Shown: positions 16,966 through 26,097 of the stretch, piece by piece | How the letters are laid out: every line of letters begins with the position of its first letter | How positions within the stretch are numbered: the stretch's first letter is position 1 | Assembly: GCF_037126435.1 (NCBI RefSeq) | Contig: NZ_CP147020.1 | Span: 829,001-893,000, forward strand | DNA length: 64,000 nucleotides | Reading direction: 5' to 3' | Source of the DNA: Bernardetia sp. ABR2-2B | Lineage (GTDB): Bacteria > Bacteroidota > Bacteroidia > Cytophagales > Bernardetiaceae | Position numbers and translations under genes: made by a program | Notes under the pieces: generated by a model | Databases searched by the model: none | What the model was told of the DNA's origin: nothing | Seen by the model: the letters and a program-made list of their open reading frames with translations, nothing else

Positions 16966-18480
16966 TTATTCTTCTATTGCTTCTCCTAACATTTCATCAC
17001 CGAGTCCTTCTTCTTTTGCTGTATTTGGATCTTCTACTGATATACTAGCAATTTCATATTTAGAAGCAGGACTAAAAGCAGGACTTAGTATGGCAGATTT
17101 TTTCAAGTTTTTGACTGCCAAAGCATATTGCTTACCTCTATGTTGAAATACTCCTAAGGCAAAAGCAGCCATCGCACGAGCATTTCTATTGATTTGAGGT
17201 GCGCTACTAATTGCTAACAGTAATGATTCGGCTTCTACCTCATCCCCTACTTTTTGTAGAGCTAATGCTTGATAGAATAAAATCAAAGGATTTTTAGGAT
17301 TAAAAGCTGAATACTGACGAGAATATTCTAAAGCATCATCATAATTACCAATTTCTAAATATGTTTTGGTAAGTTTGAAATAAACTTCTAATTTTTGAGA
17401 AGTATTAAGCATAAATTTTCTTGGATCTTGGTCACCTTCTAATTTACCTGTACGAGCTTTTTCGTCCATTTCTAAACGAAAATTTAATTTTTGTATTAAT
17501 GTATCTTTTGCAGCTCTATCTTCGATATATACTTTTAGTTCTTGTGCATCTGGAAAAGGGTCTTTCATTGCAATTACTTTTTCCAAAAGTTGTTTTGATT
17601 CATTAAACTCATATACTTTAGAATAGCCATTAGCTACTTTCATCAAAAATTCTGGGCTAAACTCTTTTGCACGAGCAGAAAACTGACTACCTTTTGTAAT
17701 TTTACTAAAAGCTCTTTCTGCTTCTGCATAACTGCCTAACTGAAAGTGAGTATATCCTAATTCGTAGAAATCTTTATCATAACCAATGCCTGTTTCTGCT
17801 CCTGTGATTTCCATAAGTTGAGTCATCAGTTCAAGAGCTTTTTCATGATTGCCTATTGTATTTTCATAACGAGCTTGTAGATAAAATAAGTCAGGCATTC
17901 CAGGGAATAGTTCATTTGCACTTTTGATATACTTTCCAGCTCCCTCTACGTTACCTGTACGAAAAAGGAGATCAATAGTACGGAATTGATAAGCAAATTT
18001 TTCTCCGTCATCTTCTGCAAGGTCTATAATTTTTTCATACATTTTCACAGCATTATCATAATCCTTTTTTTGTTTGTAGGTATTCGCAAGCATTTCATAA
18101 GCAGGAATATAATTTTGTTTTTTCTCCAAAACAGACTGAAAACAAGTTTCAGAAGCTGGATAATTACGTCCCTCATAATAACACATACATTTATTATAGA
18201 GATACTCTAAATTATTAGGCTCTTTAGCAATTGCTTTATCATAGAAAGGAATTGCTTGTGGAAATTTTTGTGTCATACGCAACTGTTCAGCAACAACATA
18301 TTCATCTAAACCCTCTCCTTTATCAGAATGAGGCAAAGTATGAGTTTCATCTACATTAGTAGTGTCTGTTTCGTCTTGTGCTTTAGCAAAATCGATAGAA
18401 ATAAAGAAAAGACTACATAAAATAGCTAAAAATAAAAAGCGTTGTGATAGCTCTTTTGGAGTATGTTTGGATGTTTTCAT
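16966..18480 (-). CDS. Exported TPR-repeat protein
   Basis: A 504-residue protein with a signal peptide (FLFLAILCSLFFISIDFAKA). At least eight TPR units are visible (IPFYDKAIAKEPNNLEYLYN, NAVKMYEKIIDLAEDDGEKF, EKALELMTQLMEITG, AEAERAFSKITKGSQ, DDALEYSRQYSAFNPKNPLI, LAVKNLKKSAILSPAFSP). It has no catalytic domain. It is likely a periplasmic or outer-membrane scaffold, as in many Bacteroidota TPR proteins. It has its own promoter and terminator, so it is a single transcription unit although the next gene upstream points the same way. Confidence 0.75.
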   Translation of the reverse strand: MKTSKHTPKELSQRFLFLAILCSLFFISIDFAKAQDETDTTNVDETHTLPHSDKGEGLDEYVVAEQLRMTQKFPQAIPFYDKAIAKEPNNLEYLYNKCMCYYEGRNYPASETCFQSVLEKKQNYIPAYEMLANTYKQKKDYDNAVKMYEKIIDLAEDDGEKFAYQFRTIDLLFRTGNVEGAGKYIKSANELFPGMPDLFYLQARYENTIGNHEKALELMTQLMEITGAETGIGYDKDFYELGYTHFQLGSYAEAERAFSKITKGSQFSARAKEFSPEFLMKVANGYSKVYEFNESKQLLEKVIAMKDPFPDAQELKVYIEDRAAKDTLIQKLNFRLEMDEKARTGKLEGDQDPRKFMLNTSQKLEVYFKLTKTYLEIGNYDDALEYSRQYSAFNPKNPLILFYQALALQKVGDEVEAESLLLAISSAPQINRNARAMAAFALGVFQHRGKQYALAVKNLKKSAILSPAFSPASKYEIASISVEDPNTAKEEGLGDEMLGEAIEE

Positions 18481-18560
18481 AAAAGTTAAATTTGGTTCTA
18501 TTATACGTTTTATAACTGTATAGACAAAAACTTTACCTAATTATTTTAAGTCGTATCTAG

Positions 18561-18592
18561 CAAAAATATTTTAAAAAAATTAATATACACAA
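18561..18592 (-). promoter_or_regulatory. Bacteroidota-type promoter of the 504-residue TPR gene
   Basis: On the reverse strand: TTG (18592-18590), a 21-nt spacer and TATTTTTG (18568-18561). Transcription would start near 18554, about 75 nt before the ATG. Confidence 0.45.
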
Positions 18593-18600
18593 ATATAAGA

Positions 18601-18631
18601 AAAGGCTTATCGAAAACATCGAAAAGCCTTT
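18601..18631 (-). terminator. Terminator after the gene ending at 18673
   Basis: AAAGGCTT plus TCGA pairs with TCGA plus AAGCCTTT around a 5-nt loop, with one A-A mismatch. The reverse strand has T-rich sequence after it. Confidence 0.7.
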
Positions 18632-18672
18632 ATAAAAGTATTTATTTATTTTTATTTTTTATAGTCTTTTTC

Positions 18673-19839
18673 TTATTCCTGTCCTTCAATTTTGACAGCA
18701 AAAGGAGTAGAAAGTCTATTTTTATTGTCCTTAAAACGAACATATAAAGTTTTTGTCTTTGCATTTAATTTTTCTTCTGTCATAAGTGCTGGTTCATATG
18801 TATTCCATTCACTTCCTTTAAACTCCTCTGTATCTGAAACCATATATTCTGTTGCACCTACTGCATAAATACGCATTTGAGCAGTTCCTTCTTCTATCTT
18901 TGCAGGATTCACAGAAACGCCAACAGCAAGGGGCTGACGATCTAATGTGTCCTTCATACTTGCCCACGAATACATAACTAGATTATTTACCATAGAATAC
19001 GTAGCACTTTTGAGATTTTCTCCTTTTTCCATCGTACGCAAATACTGAATGTAATTATCCACAGCATCTTCGTGCTTTCCTAATACTTGATAAACATCTC
19101 CTAATGTATATAGAATACTAGCTACCTGTGGGTTGTCTAATCCTACTGCTTCGATAGTTTGTAGAGAAAGTTCTTCTGCCTCTACATAATTACCAATATT
19201 TAGATTTAATTGAATCTGACTTCCCAAAGCATCTAAATATTCCTTTGATTGAGTTCCTTCTGCTTTTACTACTTGATCAATATACATATTCAAATATTCT
19301 TGAGCACTTTCGTAGTCGTATTGTTGCTCGTAATGTTTTGCCAAAAACTTTTGATACTTAGAATTCCCTGATTTTGCTTTCTTTGTAGCTTCTTCTAAAC
19401 TAGAAAGTAGTATATTTTCAAAAAACAAATCAGATTCGCTACGGTCGCCTTCTTGAATATTGACTACTTCTGCTGCTTCAGGAAGAGCTTCAAAAACCAA
19501 ATGAAAATATTGTACACTCATCATATTACATTGAATTACTCCAGGTTCTGCTGCTGTAATTCTTAATAATGGATATTTTGTATCATCAATAATCATTTGG
19601 AAGGCGTGAATAGAGCCTATTTCATGTAAAGTATATTCCAACCCTTCATAACAAGTCAATTCCATTTGGAAAACAGTGCTATCTGATGAAGTTTCGATTT
19701 TAGAAATTGTTATGTATTCGCTGTTTGTACCTGCGACAATAGGATTGTCTATTGTTTTTTGGGCAGAAACAAAAGGTACTATTGCAGTAGTGGCAATGAG
19801 AGTGAGACTTAGGGCGAAATAGCGTAAAATATTATTCAT
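18673..19839 (-). CDS. Exported TPR protein, unknown function
   Basis: A 388-residue protein with a signal peptide (ILRYFALSLTLIATTAIVPF then VSAQ). An N-terminal beta-rich domain (about 30-130) precedes TPR units at about 150-275 (ESAQEYLNMYIDQVVKAEGT, GNYVEAEELSLQTIEAVG, GKHEDAVDNYIQYLRTMEKG). The C-terminal 80 residues look like a beta-sandwich (MRIYAVGATEYMVSDTEEF, KTLYVRFKDNKNRLSTPFAV). No family was recognised, and there are no catalytic motifs. It is separated from the next reverse gene by a terminator and a fresh promoter. Confidence 0.65.
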   Translation of the reverse strand: MNNILRYFALSLTLIATTAIVPFVSAQKTIDNPIVAGTNSEYITISKIETSSDSTVFQMELTCYEGLEYTLHEIGSIHAFQMIIDDTKYPLLRITAAEPGVIQCNMMSVQYFHLVFEALPEAAEVVNIQEGDRSESDLFFENILLSSLEEATKKAKSGNSKYQKFLAKHYEQQYDYESAQEYLNMYIDQVVKAEGTQSKEYLDALGSQIQLNLNIGNYVEAEELSLQTIEAVGLDNPQVASILYTLGDVYQVLGKHEDAVDNYIQYLRTMEKGENLKSATYSMVNNLVMYSWASMKDTLDRQPLAVGVSVNPAKIEEGTAQMRIYAVGATEYMVSDTEEFKGSEWNTYEPALMTEEKLNAKTKTLYVRFKDNKNRLSTPFAVKIEGQE

Positions 19840-20251
19840 AAAAAAGAAGTATAAAATACTATAAAAGTGTATTAGTTTTGATAGAGGTAGAATGAGTTAT
19901 AAAACCTTTTACTAAGGTAATAACTACTAAAGTTATTTGAAAATTAATTTGAGCAAATATAAGATACTAAAATTTCAATTAAAAGGAATGATTTGAAAGT
20001 TATTTTTGATAAAAATTAAACTCTTTCTCATTATATATGATTAACAAGTTAATTGTTTACTTCCAAATTGGCAAACATTAAGCCATTATTTATTCACTAA
20101 TTCTCTTTTGTATAAATACTCTATTTTATGATATGGGCAAACTATGGCTGATAGTTTGATTTTTTACTATCTTTGTTTAGATTTTTAGTTTGTATTTTGA
20201 TAAAGAATACTTTACTATCCTAAATAAGAAATAAATACACAAAATACATAT
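19840..20251. other. 412-bp divergent intergenic region
   Basis: AT-rich DNA between the starts of the TPR gene and gldF. TAnnTTTG matches occur at 20168-20175 (forward) and 19954-19961 (reverse), but neither has a TTG at the right spacing. No ORF or repeat is seen. Confidence 0.45.
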
Positions 20252-20980
20252 ATGTTCAATTTATTTTCAAAAGAAATACGCTCTTTTTTCAGCTCTCTAA
20301 TTGGCTATATCGTACTCATCATTTTTTTAGTAGCAATGGGGCTTTTTGTATGGGTTTTTCCTCAAACAAGTGTTTTAGAATATGGTTTTGCCGATTTATA
20401 CCCACTTTTTTCGGTTGCTCCTTATGTATTTTTATTTCTAATTCCTGCCATAACGATGCGCTGTTTTGCAGAAGAAAAACGTGCAGGAACAATGGAACTG
20501 CTCTTTACTCGTCCTATTTCAGATTGGGAGATTATCTTAGGAAAATATTTTGCGTGTTGGGTGTTGGTCTTGTTTGCTCTTCTTCCTACACTAATTTATT
20601 ATTATAGTATTTATCAACTTGGCAACCCTATTGGAAACTTAGATAGTGCAGCTTTTGTGGGCTCGTTTATTGGACTTATTTTATTAGGGGCAGTTTTTAC
20701 GGCAATTGGCGTTTTTGCTTCTTCACTTACCGAAAATCAAATTGTAGCATTTATTATTGCTGTTTTTCTTTGCTTTTTTTTATATGAAGGTTTTACATCA
20801 CTTTCTGGTCTCAATGTATGGTCAGATACGGCTTATTTCATTAGTCAGTTAGGTATAGACTTTCATTATCAATCACTTAGCAAAGGGTTAATAGATTCTC
20901 GTAACTTGTTATATTTCTTTTCGTTGATTATCTTAATGCTGGGTTCTACGCAATTAGTTTTGAGTAGTCGAAAATGGTAG
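20252..20980 (+). CDS. gldF: Gliding-motility ABC transporter permease GldF
   Basis: A 242-residue ABC-2-type permease with six hydrophobic segments. It starts MFNLFSKEIRSFFSSLIGY and carries RCFAEEKRAGTMELLFTRPI after the second helix, the ABC-2 coupling segment seen in GldF and NosY relatives. In Flavobacterium johnsoniae, GldF works with the ATPase GldA and GldG in gliding. Here gldG does not follow; the next two genes are small unknowns. The C-terminus (VLSSRKW) is complete and the length is normal, so gldG must lie elsewhere or be missing. Confidence 0.88.
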   Translation: MFNLFSKEIRSFFSSLIGYIVLIIFLVAMGLFVWVFPQTSVLEYGFADLYPLFSVAPYVFLFLIPAITMRCFAEEKRAGTMELLFTRPISDWEIILGKYFACWVLVLFALLPTLIYYYSIYQLGNPIGNLDSAAFVGSFIGLILLGAVFTAIGVFASSLTENQIVAFIIAVFLCFFLYEGFTSLSGLNVWSDTAYFISQLGIDFHYQSLSKGLIDSRNLLYFFSLIILMLGSTQLVLSSRKW

Positions 20981-20982
20981 TG

Positions 20983-21017
20983 GCAGTTATCAGTAAGTAA
21001 TAATCAGTTACCAGTTT
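20983..21017. repeat. Heptamer array (CAGTTA type), 5 units
   Basis: GCAGTTA, TCAGTAA, GTAATAA, TCAGTTA and CCAGTTT follow each other in a strict 7-nt period, starting 3 nt after the gldF stop codon. Confidence 0.7.
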
Positions 21018-21112
21018 TATGAAAATGAAATAATCAGTGTAGGGAAAATGGCTTGTCTTTTCCTGTATTTGTTATGATTGATGATGAAAAAGTTAAATTA
21101 AAAAACCAAATT

Positions 21113-21502
21113 ATGAGCTACGAAATTATTTTAATAAGTGATGAAGAAAAAATAGATTTCTGTAAATATTATCCTCAATTAAGATTAGATATAGAACAAA
21201 ACTTTTACATTTCAACTAAAAATAAATTTTTGAATGTTTTTGCTGCTGATGCTAAAATAGAAGATTTTTATTCAAAAGAAGAATTGACTGCTGTAAAAAG
21301 TATTTTAAATAAAACGTATTATTATTTAATTGATAGCAACTCATTTGAATTAGTAAAAGATTTTTTTGGAAGCATTCCTGAAAAATTAAACTTTATTATA
21401 GACAATGACCATGGAGGATTAATGAGAAGGGAAAGAATATTAAAATTAAAAAGTTTTCATGAGTTTATAGCAATAGAAGAAAATGAAATATCTTCCAAAT
21501 AA
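21113..21502 (+). CDS. Small protein of unknown function
   Basis: A 129-residue protein from the ATG at 21113, chosen because an A-rich leader precedes it. In-frame alternatives are TTG 21053 and ATG 21074. It is acidic, soluble and without signal peptide or membrane helix (starts SYEIILISDEEKIDFCKYY; ends FHEFIAIEENEISSK). The mix of predicted helices and strands and the genomic setting (a short gene between repeat arrays after gldF) would suit an accessory or immunity-type protein, but no family is recognised. Confidence 0.55.
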   Translation: MSYEIILISDEEKIDFCKYYPQLRLDIEQNFYISTKNKFLNVFAADAKIEDFYSKEELTAVKSILNKTYYYLIDSNSFELVKDFFGSIPEKLNFIIDNDHGGLMRRERILKLKSFHEFIAIEENEISSK

Positions 21503-21580
21503 CTCACTAAATTTCTCTGACTTGGCTGTAGAGGTTAATTAAAAGAAGTTTATAGAAACTAAACTCTAAAAGCCTTTTTA

Positions 21581-21615
21581 ATTTTCCATTTCCTAATTCC
21601 CAATATCCAATTTCT
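21581..21615. repeat. Heptamer array (AATTCCC type), 5 units
   Basis: ATTTTCC, ATTTCCT, AATTCCC, AATATCC and AATTTCT run in a 7-nt period and end 5 nt before the ATG at 21621. Confidence 0.7.
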
Positions 21616-21620
21616 ATTTT

Positions 21621-21908
21621 ATGCTCCGTTTTATCGATTACGTATTTTTTCTTACCACTTACAAAGAGGCAGGTTCTATCAACCGAGTAGAAGATGCAAG
21701 TTATGTTATTCAAGGCTATTTGATGGCAATGCAAGATGAAGAACTAAACGAATTTATGTTCAATTTTAGTTCTTTTATGTGTGCGAAACTAGGAATTGGA
21801 GATAGAATAGAATGGAGCAAAGTTATTCGTTTTAATGCTCACTCTGATAGTCATTCTTTAGAACTTTTCGAAACTTTCTTTAGAGATTACGTAAATAGCA
21901 TTAGTTAA
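21621..21908 (+). CDS. Small protein of unknown function
   Basis: A 95-residue soluble protein (LRFIDYVFFLTTYKEAGSIN at the start; LELFETFFRDYVNSIS at the end). It is acidic and probably mostly helical, with no signal peptide or recognisable family. It lies between two heptamer arrays, the upstream one ending 5 nt before its ATG. Small stand-alone genes of this kind are often accessory, but nothing in the sequence gives a function. Confidence 0.5.
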   Translation: MLRFIDYVFFLTTYKEAGSINRVEDASYVIQGYLMAMQDEELNEFMFNFSSFMCAKLGIGDRIEWSKVIRFNAHSDSHSLELFETFFRDYVNSIS

Positions 21909-21985
21909 AAGCCAAATAGAAAAAAATAAAACCTTTATAAATCATTACTTTTCAAATCACGATGAATTAATAATAATCAAATTAC

Positions 21986-22013
21986 AAGCGTAATTCATAA
22001 TTTTTAATTTGTA
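21986..22013. repeat. Heptamer array (GTAATT type), 4 units
   Basis: AAGCGTA, ATTCATA, ATTTTTA and ATTTGTA in a 7-nt period, ending 16 nt before the ATG of the 1311-residue gene. Confidence 0.6.
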
Positions 22014-22029
22014 ACTGTCTCATATCTTT

Positions 22030-25000
22030 ATGCAAAATAAATCCACAAAAAAAATAATTTTCTTACTCTTAATAGTAAGTTTTATTTTCCCCAACTATTC
22101 TAAAGCTCAAAACAAAACAGGCTGGGAGTTTATTGGGCAAAATGACCATCAAAAAGCACGTCAAGCATTCAAACAAACACTAGATAAAGATAGCACTGAT
22201 GCAGAAGCTAATAAAGGAATGATTTTTCTTTCCGAAGTAGAAGGCGATACACAAGGCTATTATTTGCACCTCAATAGACTAATGCGTCATCATTGGGACG
22301 AAAATTATTATGATGTTTTTAAAAGACAAATCAATATTTCTTATACCGACTTAAAAAAAAGAATGTTTGATAAAAATGGAAATCAAAAAATGTCTTCTCG
22401 TTTTTATGTAAGTCCTGCTCTTTTCGAAGCCTATAAAGACTTTAGAAGAAGAGAGTTTGAGAAAAGCAAAACCTCTTTTTCAAAGGTGCATAATAATTTA
22501 TATTGGGCAACAATAAACGGTTTTCCAAACATAAATGGCTATGGTTATACGGTAGAATATCCTGTGGAAAAGGAAGCATTCAATCCAAATGGAAATTATA
22601 AAATCCTTACAGACGAAATACTTACTTGGGAAACATTGCCTTATTTTCAATATGATGGAGATATTTATCTTGATAATACAGAAGGTGTTCATTACGCAAA
22701 TACATTTTTCAAAATAGATAAAGAACAAGATATTGACTTTCGTATTACTCGCTCTTATCCTATCAAAATTTGGTTGGATGGTAAAGAAATCTTTGCTTCT
22801 CCAAAAACAATTTCAGCACATTACGATGCAGAGCGCATTTCATTAAAATTACCTGCTGGAAATCATAGAATTTTGATTAAATATGCAGTAGGAAGATATT
22901 TTAAGGGTGGTTCGGGTTCTTCTGAACTAGACTTTGATGGAATGAAAAGTATCAATTACAATTATGAGGAAGAAGAGGAAAGCGATAAAAAGAAAAAAAG
23001 CACTATCGAAAGAATAGAAGAAAATGAAGATAACTATTCTCCTTATTATCAAAGAAACCTTTTGATTCGCCTGACAGACAAAAATGGTGTTGCAATTCCG
23101 TTACAAGCCTATAAAGACCCTGTTACCTATTCACTGGCTTCAAACTTTGAAAACTCTCAAACAACACGTTTAGAGACCTTAGAGTATTTCAAAAATTTGG
23201 TAGAAAAAAATAATGATAAAAATATAAATTCTTTTTTTAATTATTATATGCTCGTTCAATCTCATCTGTACTATTCAAGAGGAGAAGAATTAGAAGAGTT
23301 TTTTGCTAAAAAAGTAGAACGAAATCCGAACTCTGTTTATTTCAAATATTTAGCTGCCAAAGTGTATAATGAAAACAATAAAACAGAAAAGAGTTTTGAT
23401 TTAATAGGAACATTTGACCAACAAAAAACACCTATTTTTACGCTTCTTTATAAAGACTTAAAGGAAATTGATGCAGAGAATCAGAGTGAAGAATACGAAG
23501 AAAAATTAGACCAACTAGACAAAATTAGCCGTTCGAATTTTGATGTAATTCAAAGAAAATTGCGTTTTTATGATAAAAAAGGACGTAAGGATGAGCGAAT
23601 TGCATACGCTAAAAAGATGGCAAAAGAATACCCTTTTTATTCTCAAAGCCTGAAAAAATATATTGATGATAAAGATAATCGTCCAGAAGATTATTATCAA
23701 AATCAGCAAAAAGACAAAAAAGACGACGACAAAGCTAAAGAGAAAGACTACAAAAAAGCTCTCAAAAAATACTTTGATGTAGGAACTTACAAAAAGCTGA
23801 TTGCGCTCTACAAAAAGGATAAGGAAGTAGAAAAAGTATTAGAGCTTTATGATGAAATGATTGTTGTTAAGCCAAATGAAAGTTGGATTTTATATCAAAA
23901 AGCAAATTACTTGTACTCAAAAGAACGTTATAACGAAGCGATGGCAACTATCAAACAAGCCATTCCGATTGACCCAAACTCAAGTGGGATTTATGAAATG
24001 ATAGGTGATATTCATAGCGATAAAGGCGACAAAACAACTGCTCTTTCATATTATAAAAAAGCTAAAAAATTATCTTCTAGCCAAAAATCATACGAATTAG
24101 ATAATAAAATTGAGAAGATTGAAGGAGAAAAACAGTATAAAAACAAATTCGAAACGCCTTCCTTTGATGAGTACAAAACAAATTATGAAAAACTATCAAA
24201 AACTGATGCTTTCAAAAAAGAATATAAAGATGCCGAATCAATTATTTTAGGTTACAATCGTGATGTAATTTGGAATGATACAGCGCAATCAACCTATTTT
24301 TATAGTATGGTTATGATAAAAATACTGACAGAGTCTGGGGCAAAACTTTGGACACAATCTAATTTTGACCTTTTAGGAAGAGTAACTAGTGCAAAAGTAA
24401 TTCGTGAAAATGGTACAGAAACACGTCCAGACGTACAGGGTTCATTCATTATCTTCAAAAACTTAAAAGTAGGGGATATTATTCAAGTAGAGGGAATGGC
24501 AAGTTGGAATACTGTTTCAGAACTTGGAAATAATTTTGGAATTAGTAATTATATTCCTTTTCCTGCTCCTATTTTATCAGCTAAATTAGAATTTTTGATT
24601 CCCAAAAACAGAAAGCTTTTTTATACAAGTCATAAACTAAACGGAAAGCCAAAAATAAATAATCGTGAAGATGGTTTGGTTTCTTATCGTTGGGATTATG
24701 AAAATATTCCGATTCCGATTGTAGAGAATGCAATGGTCGATGATTTGGAATATTATCCTGTTTTGAGAGTTTCGACGACAGAAGACTGGGGAATTATTGT
24801 AGATTGGTACAAAGCCAAGACCTATCAAAAGCTAGAATCTAATTATATTATTGATGATATTTTGAAAGACATTATTAAGGATGGAATGACTAAAAAACAG
24901 CAAGTAGAAACTATCTTTAATTATATTTCTCAAAACATAAATTACTCTTACGCAAACCTTTTGCAATCGGGTTATATCCCAAAAGATAGCGACCTTACAT

Positions 25001-25965
25001 GTTCTTCCAAAATTGGAGACTGCAAAGATGTAGCTACAATTATGATTGCGATGCTTAGAAAAGTTGGTATCGAATCGTATTATGTTTTGGTCAAAGTCAA
25101 TGAAAATACACAGCCATTTATGCCTCTTGAAATGGAATTTAATCACGCTATTGTGGCATATTATTTAGACGGTAAAATCAACTATTCTGACCCAACAACT
25201 GATTTTTATCCCTATTATTCACTCAACGAAGGCGATACAGAGGCGTGGGCATTGCTCATAAAAGATGGAGAGAATAAAGCTTTTCGTCTGCCAGCCAATC
25301 AAACAGATTCCACAAAAACATTCACTCAATATGATGTAAATGCAGTTTTAGATGAATTTAATACGTTAGATTTGGAAATCAAGACAACCTATACAGGTCT
25401 TGTAGCTGGTAGATGGCGTTCGACGATGGAATTAGAATCAAAGGATAATTTACCAAATACAATTATAGGAAGTTTGGGAAGTAGTGCCTTCAGAAATCTT
25501 GAACTAGATGATTATAATTTTGATAAAGTAGAAAATATTTCCACTTCTCTTGAAGCGAATTATAAACTTCATGCTAGAGAATTTACTGATGATGTAACAG
25601 GAATTTATTTTATGCGTTTGCCCTTTGTCAAGACGACTAAAGCTGACGCTGCGATTTATGGAAGTGAGCGAACTAATGCAATGGATATAAAAACTTTTAC
25701 ATTTGCACAACCTCATATTCAGCGCATTAATGTAAAAATGAATGAAAACTTTGCTATTAAAAAATTACCAAAAAACGTAAATTATGATACAAAATTTGGA
25801 ACATATACGCTAAAATTAAAACAAACAGCAGAAGGATTATATATTGAGCGTTTTGTTCATTTCAAACAAACTCGTATTGAGCCATCTGAATTTATAGCTT
25901 TTAAAGAGTTTTATCTTCAACTTTTGAAATATGATAATTTGAAAGTGCTTTTGCAACAGAAATAA
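22030..25965 (+). CDS. Exported TPR / DUF3857 / transglutaminase-like protein
   Basis: A 1311-residue protein with a signal peptide (KKIIFLLLIVSFIFPNYSKA). It has an N-terminal region with a beta-rich segment (about 170-300), TPR repeats at about 575-690, a DUF3857-type domain (about 740-900) and a transglutaminase-like domain with a plausible triad: Cys998 in KIGDCKDVATIM, His1039 in EFNHAIVAYY and Asp1054 in YSDPTTD. The last 120 residues resemble the DUF3858-type C-terminal beta domain. These large periplasmic proteins are common in Bacteroidota, with unknown substrate. The gene starts 16 nt after a heptamer array and ends before a strong hairpin. Confidence 0.85.
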   Translation: MQNKSTKKIIFLLLIVSFIFPNYSKAQNKTGWEFIGQNDHQKARQAFKQTLDKDSTDAEANKGMIFLSEVEGDTQGYYLHLNRLMRHHWDENYYDVFKRQINISYTDLKKRMFDKNGNQKMSSRFYVSPALFEAYKDFRRREFEKSKTSFSKVHNNLYWATINGFPNINGYGYTVEYPVEKEAFNPNGNYKILTDEILTWETLPYFQYDGDIYLDNTEGVHYANTFFKIDKEQDIDFRITRSYPIKIWLDGKEIFASPKTISAHYDAERISLKLPAGNHRILIKYAVGRYFKGGSGSSELDFDGMKSINYNYEEEEESDKKKKSTIERIEENEDNYSPYYQRNLLIRLTDKNGVAIPLQAYKDPVTYSLASNFENSQTTRLETLEYFKNLVEKNNDKNINSFFNYYMLVQSHLYYSRGEELEEFFAKKVERNPNSVYFKYLAAKVYNENNKTEKSFDLIGTFDQQKTPIFTLLYKDLKEIDAENQSEEYEEKLDQLDKISRSNFDVIQRKLRFYDKKGRKDERIAYAKKMAKEYPFYSQSLKKYIDDKDNRPEDYYQNQQKDKKDDDKAKEKDYKKALKKYFDVGTYKKLIALYKKDKEVEKVLELYDEMIVVKPNESWILYQKANYLYSKERYNEAMATIKQAIPIDPNSSGIYEMIGDIHSDKGDKTTALSYYKKAKKLSSSQKSYELDNKIEKIEGEKQYKNKFETPSFDEYKTNYEKLSKTDAFKKEYKDAESIILGYNRDVIWNDTAQSTYFYSMVMIKILTESGAKLWTQSNFDLLGRVTSAKVIRENGTETRPDVQGSFIIFKNLKVGDIIQVEGMASWNTVSELGNNFGISNYIPFPAPILSAKLEFLIPKNRKLFYTSHKLNGKPKINNREDGLVSYRWDYENIPIPIVENAMVDDLEYYPVLRVSTTEDWGIIVDWYKAKTYQKLESNYIIDDILKDIIKDGMTKKQQVETIFNYISQNINYSYANLLQSGYIPKDSDLTCSSKIGDCKDVATIMIAMLRKVGIESYYVLVKVNENTQPFMPLEMEFNHAIVAYYLDGKINYSDPTTDFYPYYSLNEGDTEAWALLIKDGENKAFRLPANQTDSTKTFTQYDVNAVLDEFNTLDLEIKTTYTGLVAGRWRSTMELESKDNLPNTIIGSLGSSAFRNLELDDYNFDKVENISTSLEANYKLHAREFTDDVTGIYFMRLPFVKTTKADAAIYGSERTNAMDIKTFTFAQPHIQRINVKMNENFAIKKLPKNVNYDTKFGTYTLKLKQTAEGLYIERFVHFKQTRIEPSEFIAFKEFYLQLLKYDNLKVLLQQK

Positions 25966-25986
25966 ATACTTTTAATGTATTACTTT

Positions 25987-26026
25987 TTTAAACCCTAAAT
26001 CTCTTACAAGAGACTTAGGGTTTAAA
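25987..26026. terminator. Perfect-arm hairpin after the transglutaminase-like gene
   Basis: TTTAAACCCTAA (25987-25998) pairs with TTAGGGTTTAAA (26015-26026), with an inner TCTCT/AGAGA stem. It is likely a terminator. Its CCTAA/TTAGG arms recur at 58099-58134 and 61656-61688. Confidence 0.6.
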
Positions 26027-26097
26027 TATGTTTATTTTATAAGAAAATCAATACACAAAAATATCTCTATTTAATAAAAATAATTGTATTTTTGAGA

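Noticed and set aside
20252-20980. gldF as a nitrous-oxide NosY permease
   Set aside because: Both are ABC-2 permeases, but no nos genes are near and the size and start match GldF.
24832-25146. 104-codon reverse ORF over the transglutaminase core
   Set aside because: It overlaps the catalytic Cys region of the forward gene; Cys- and Ile-rich shadow sequence.
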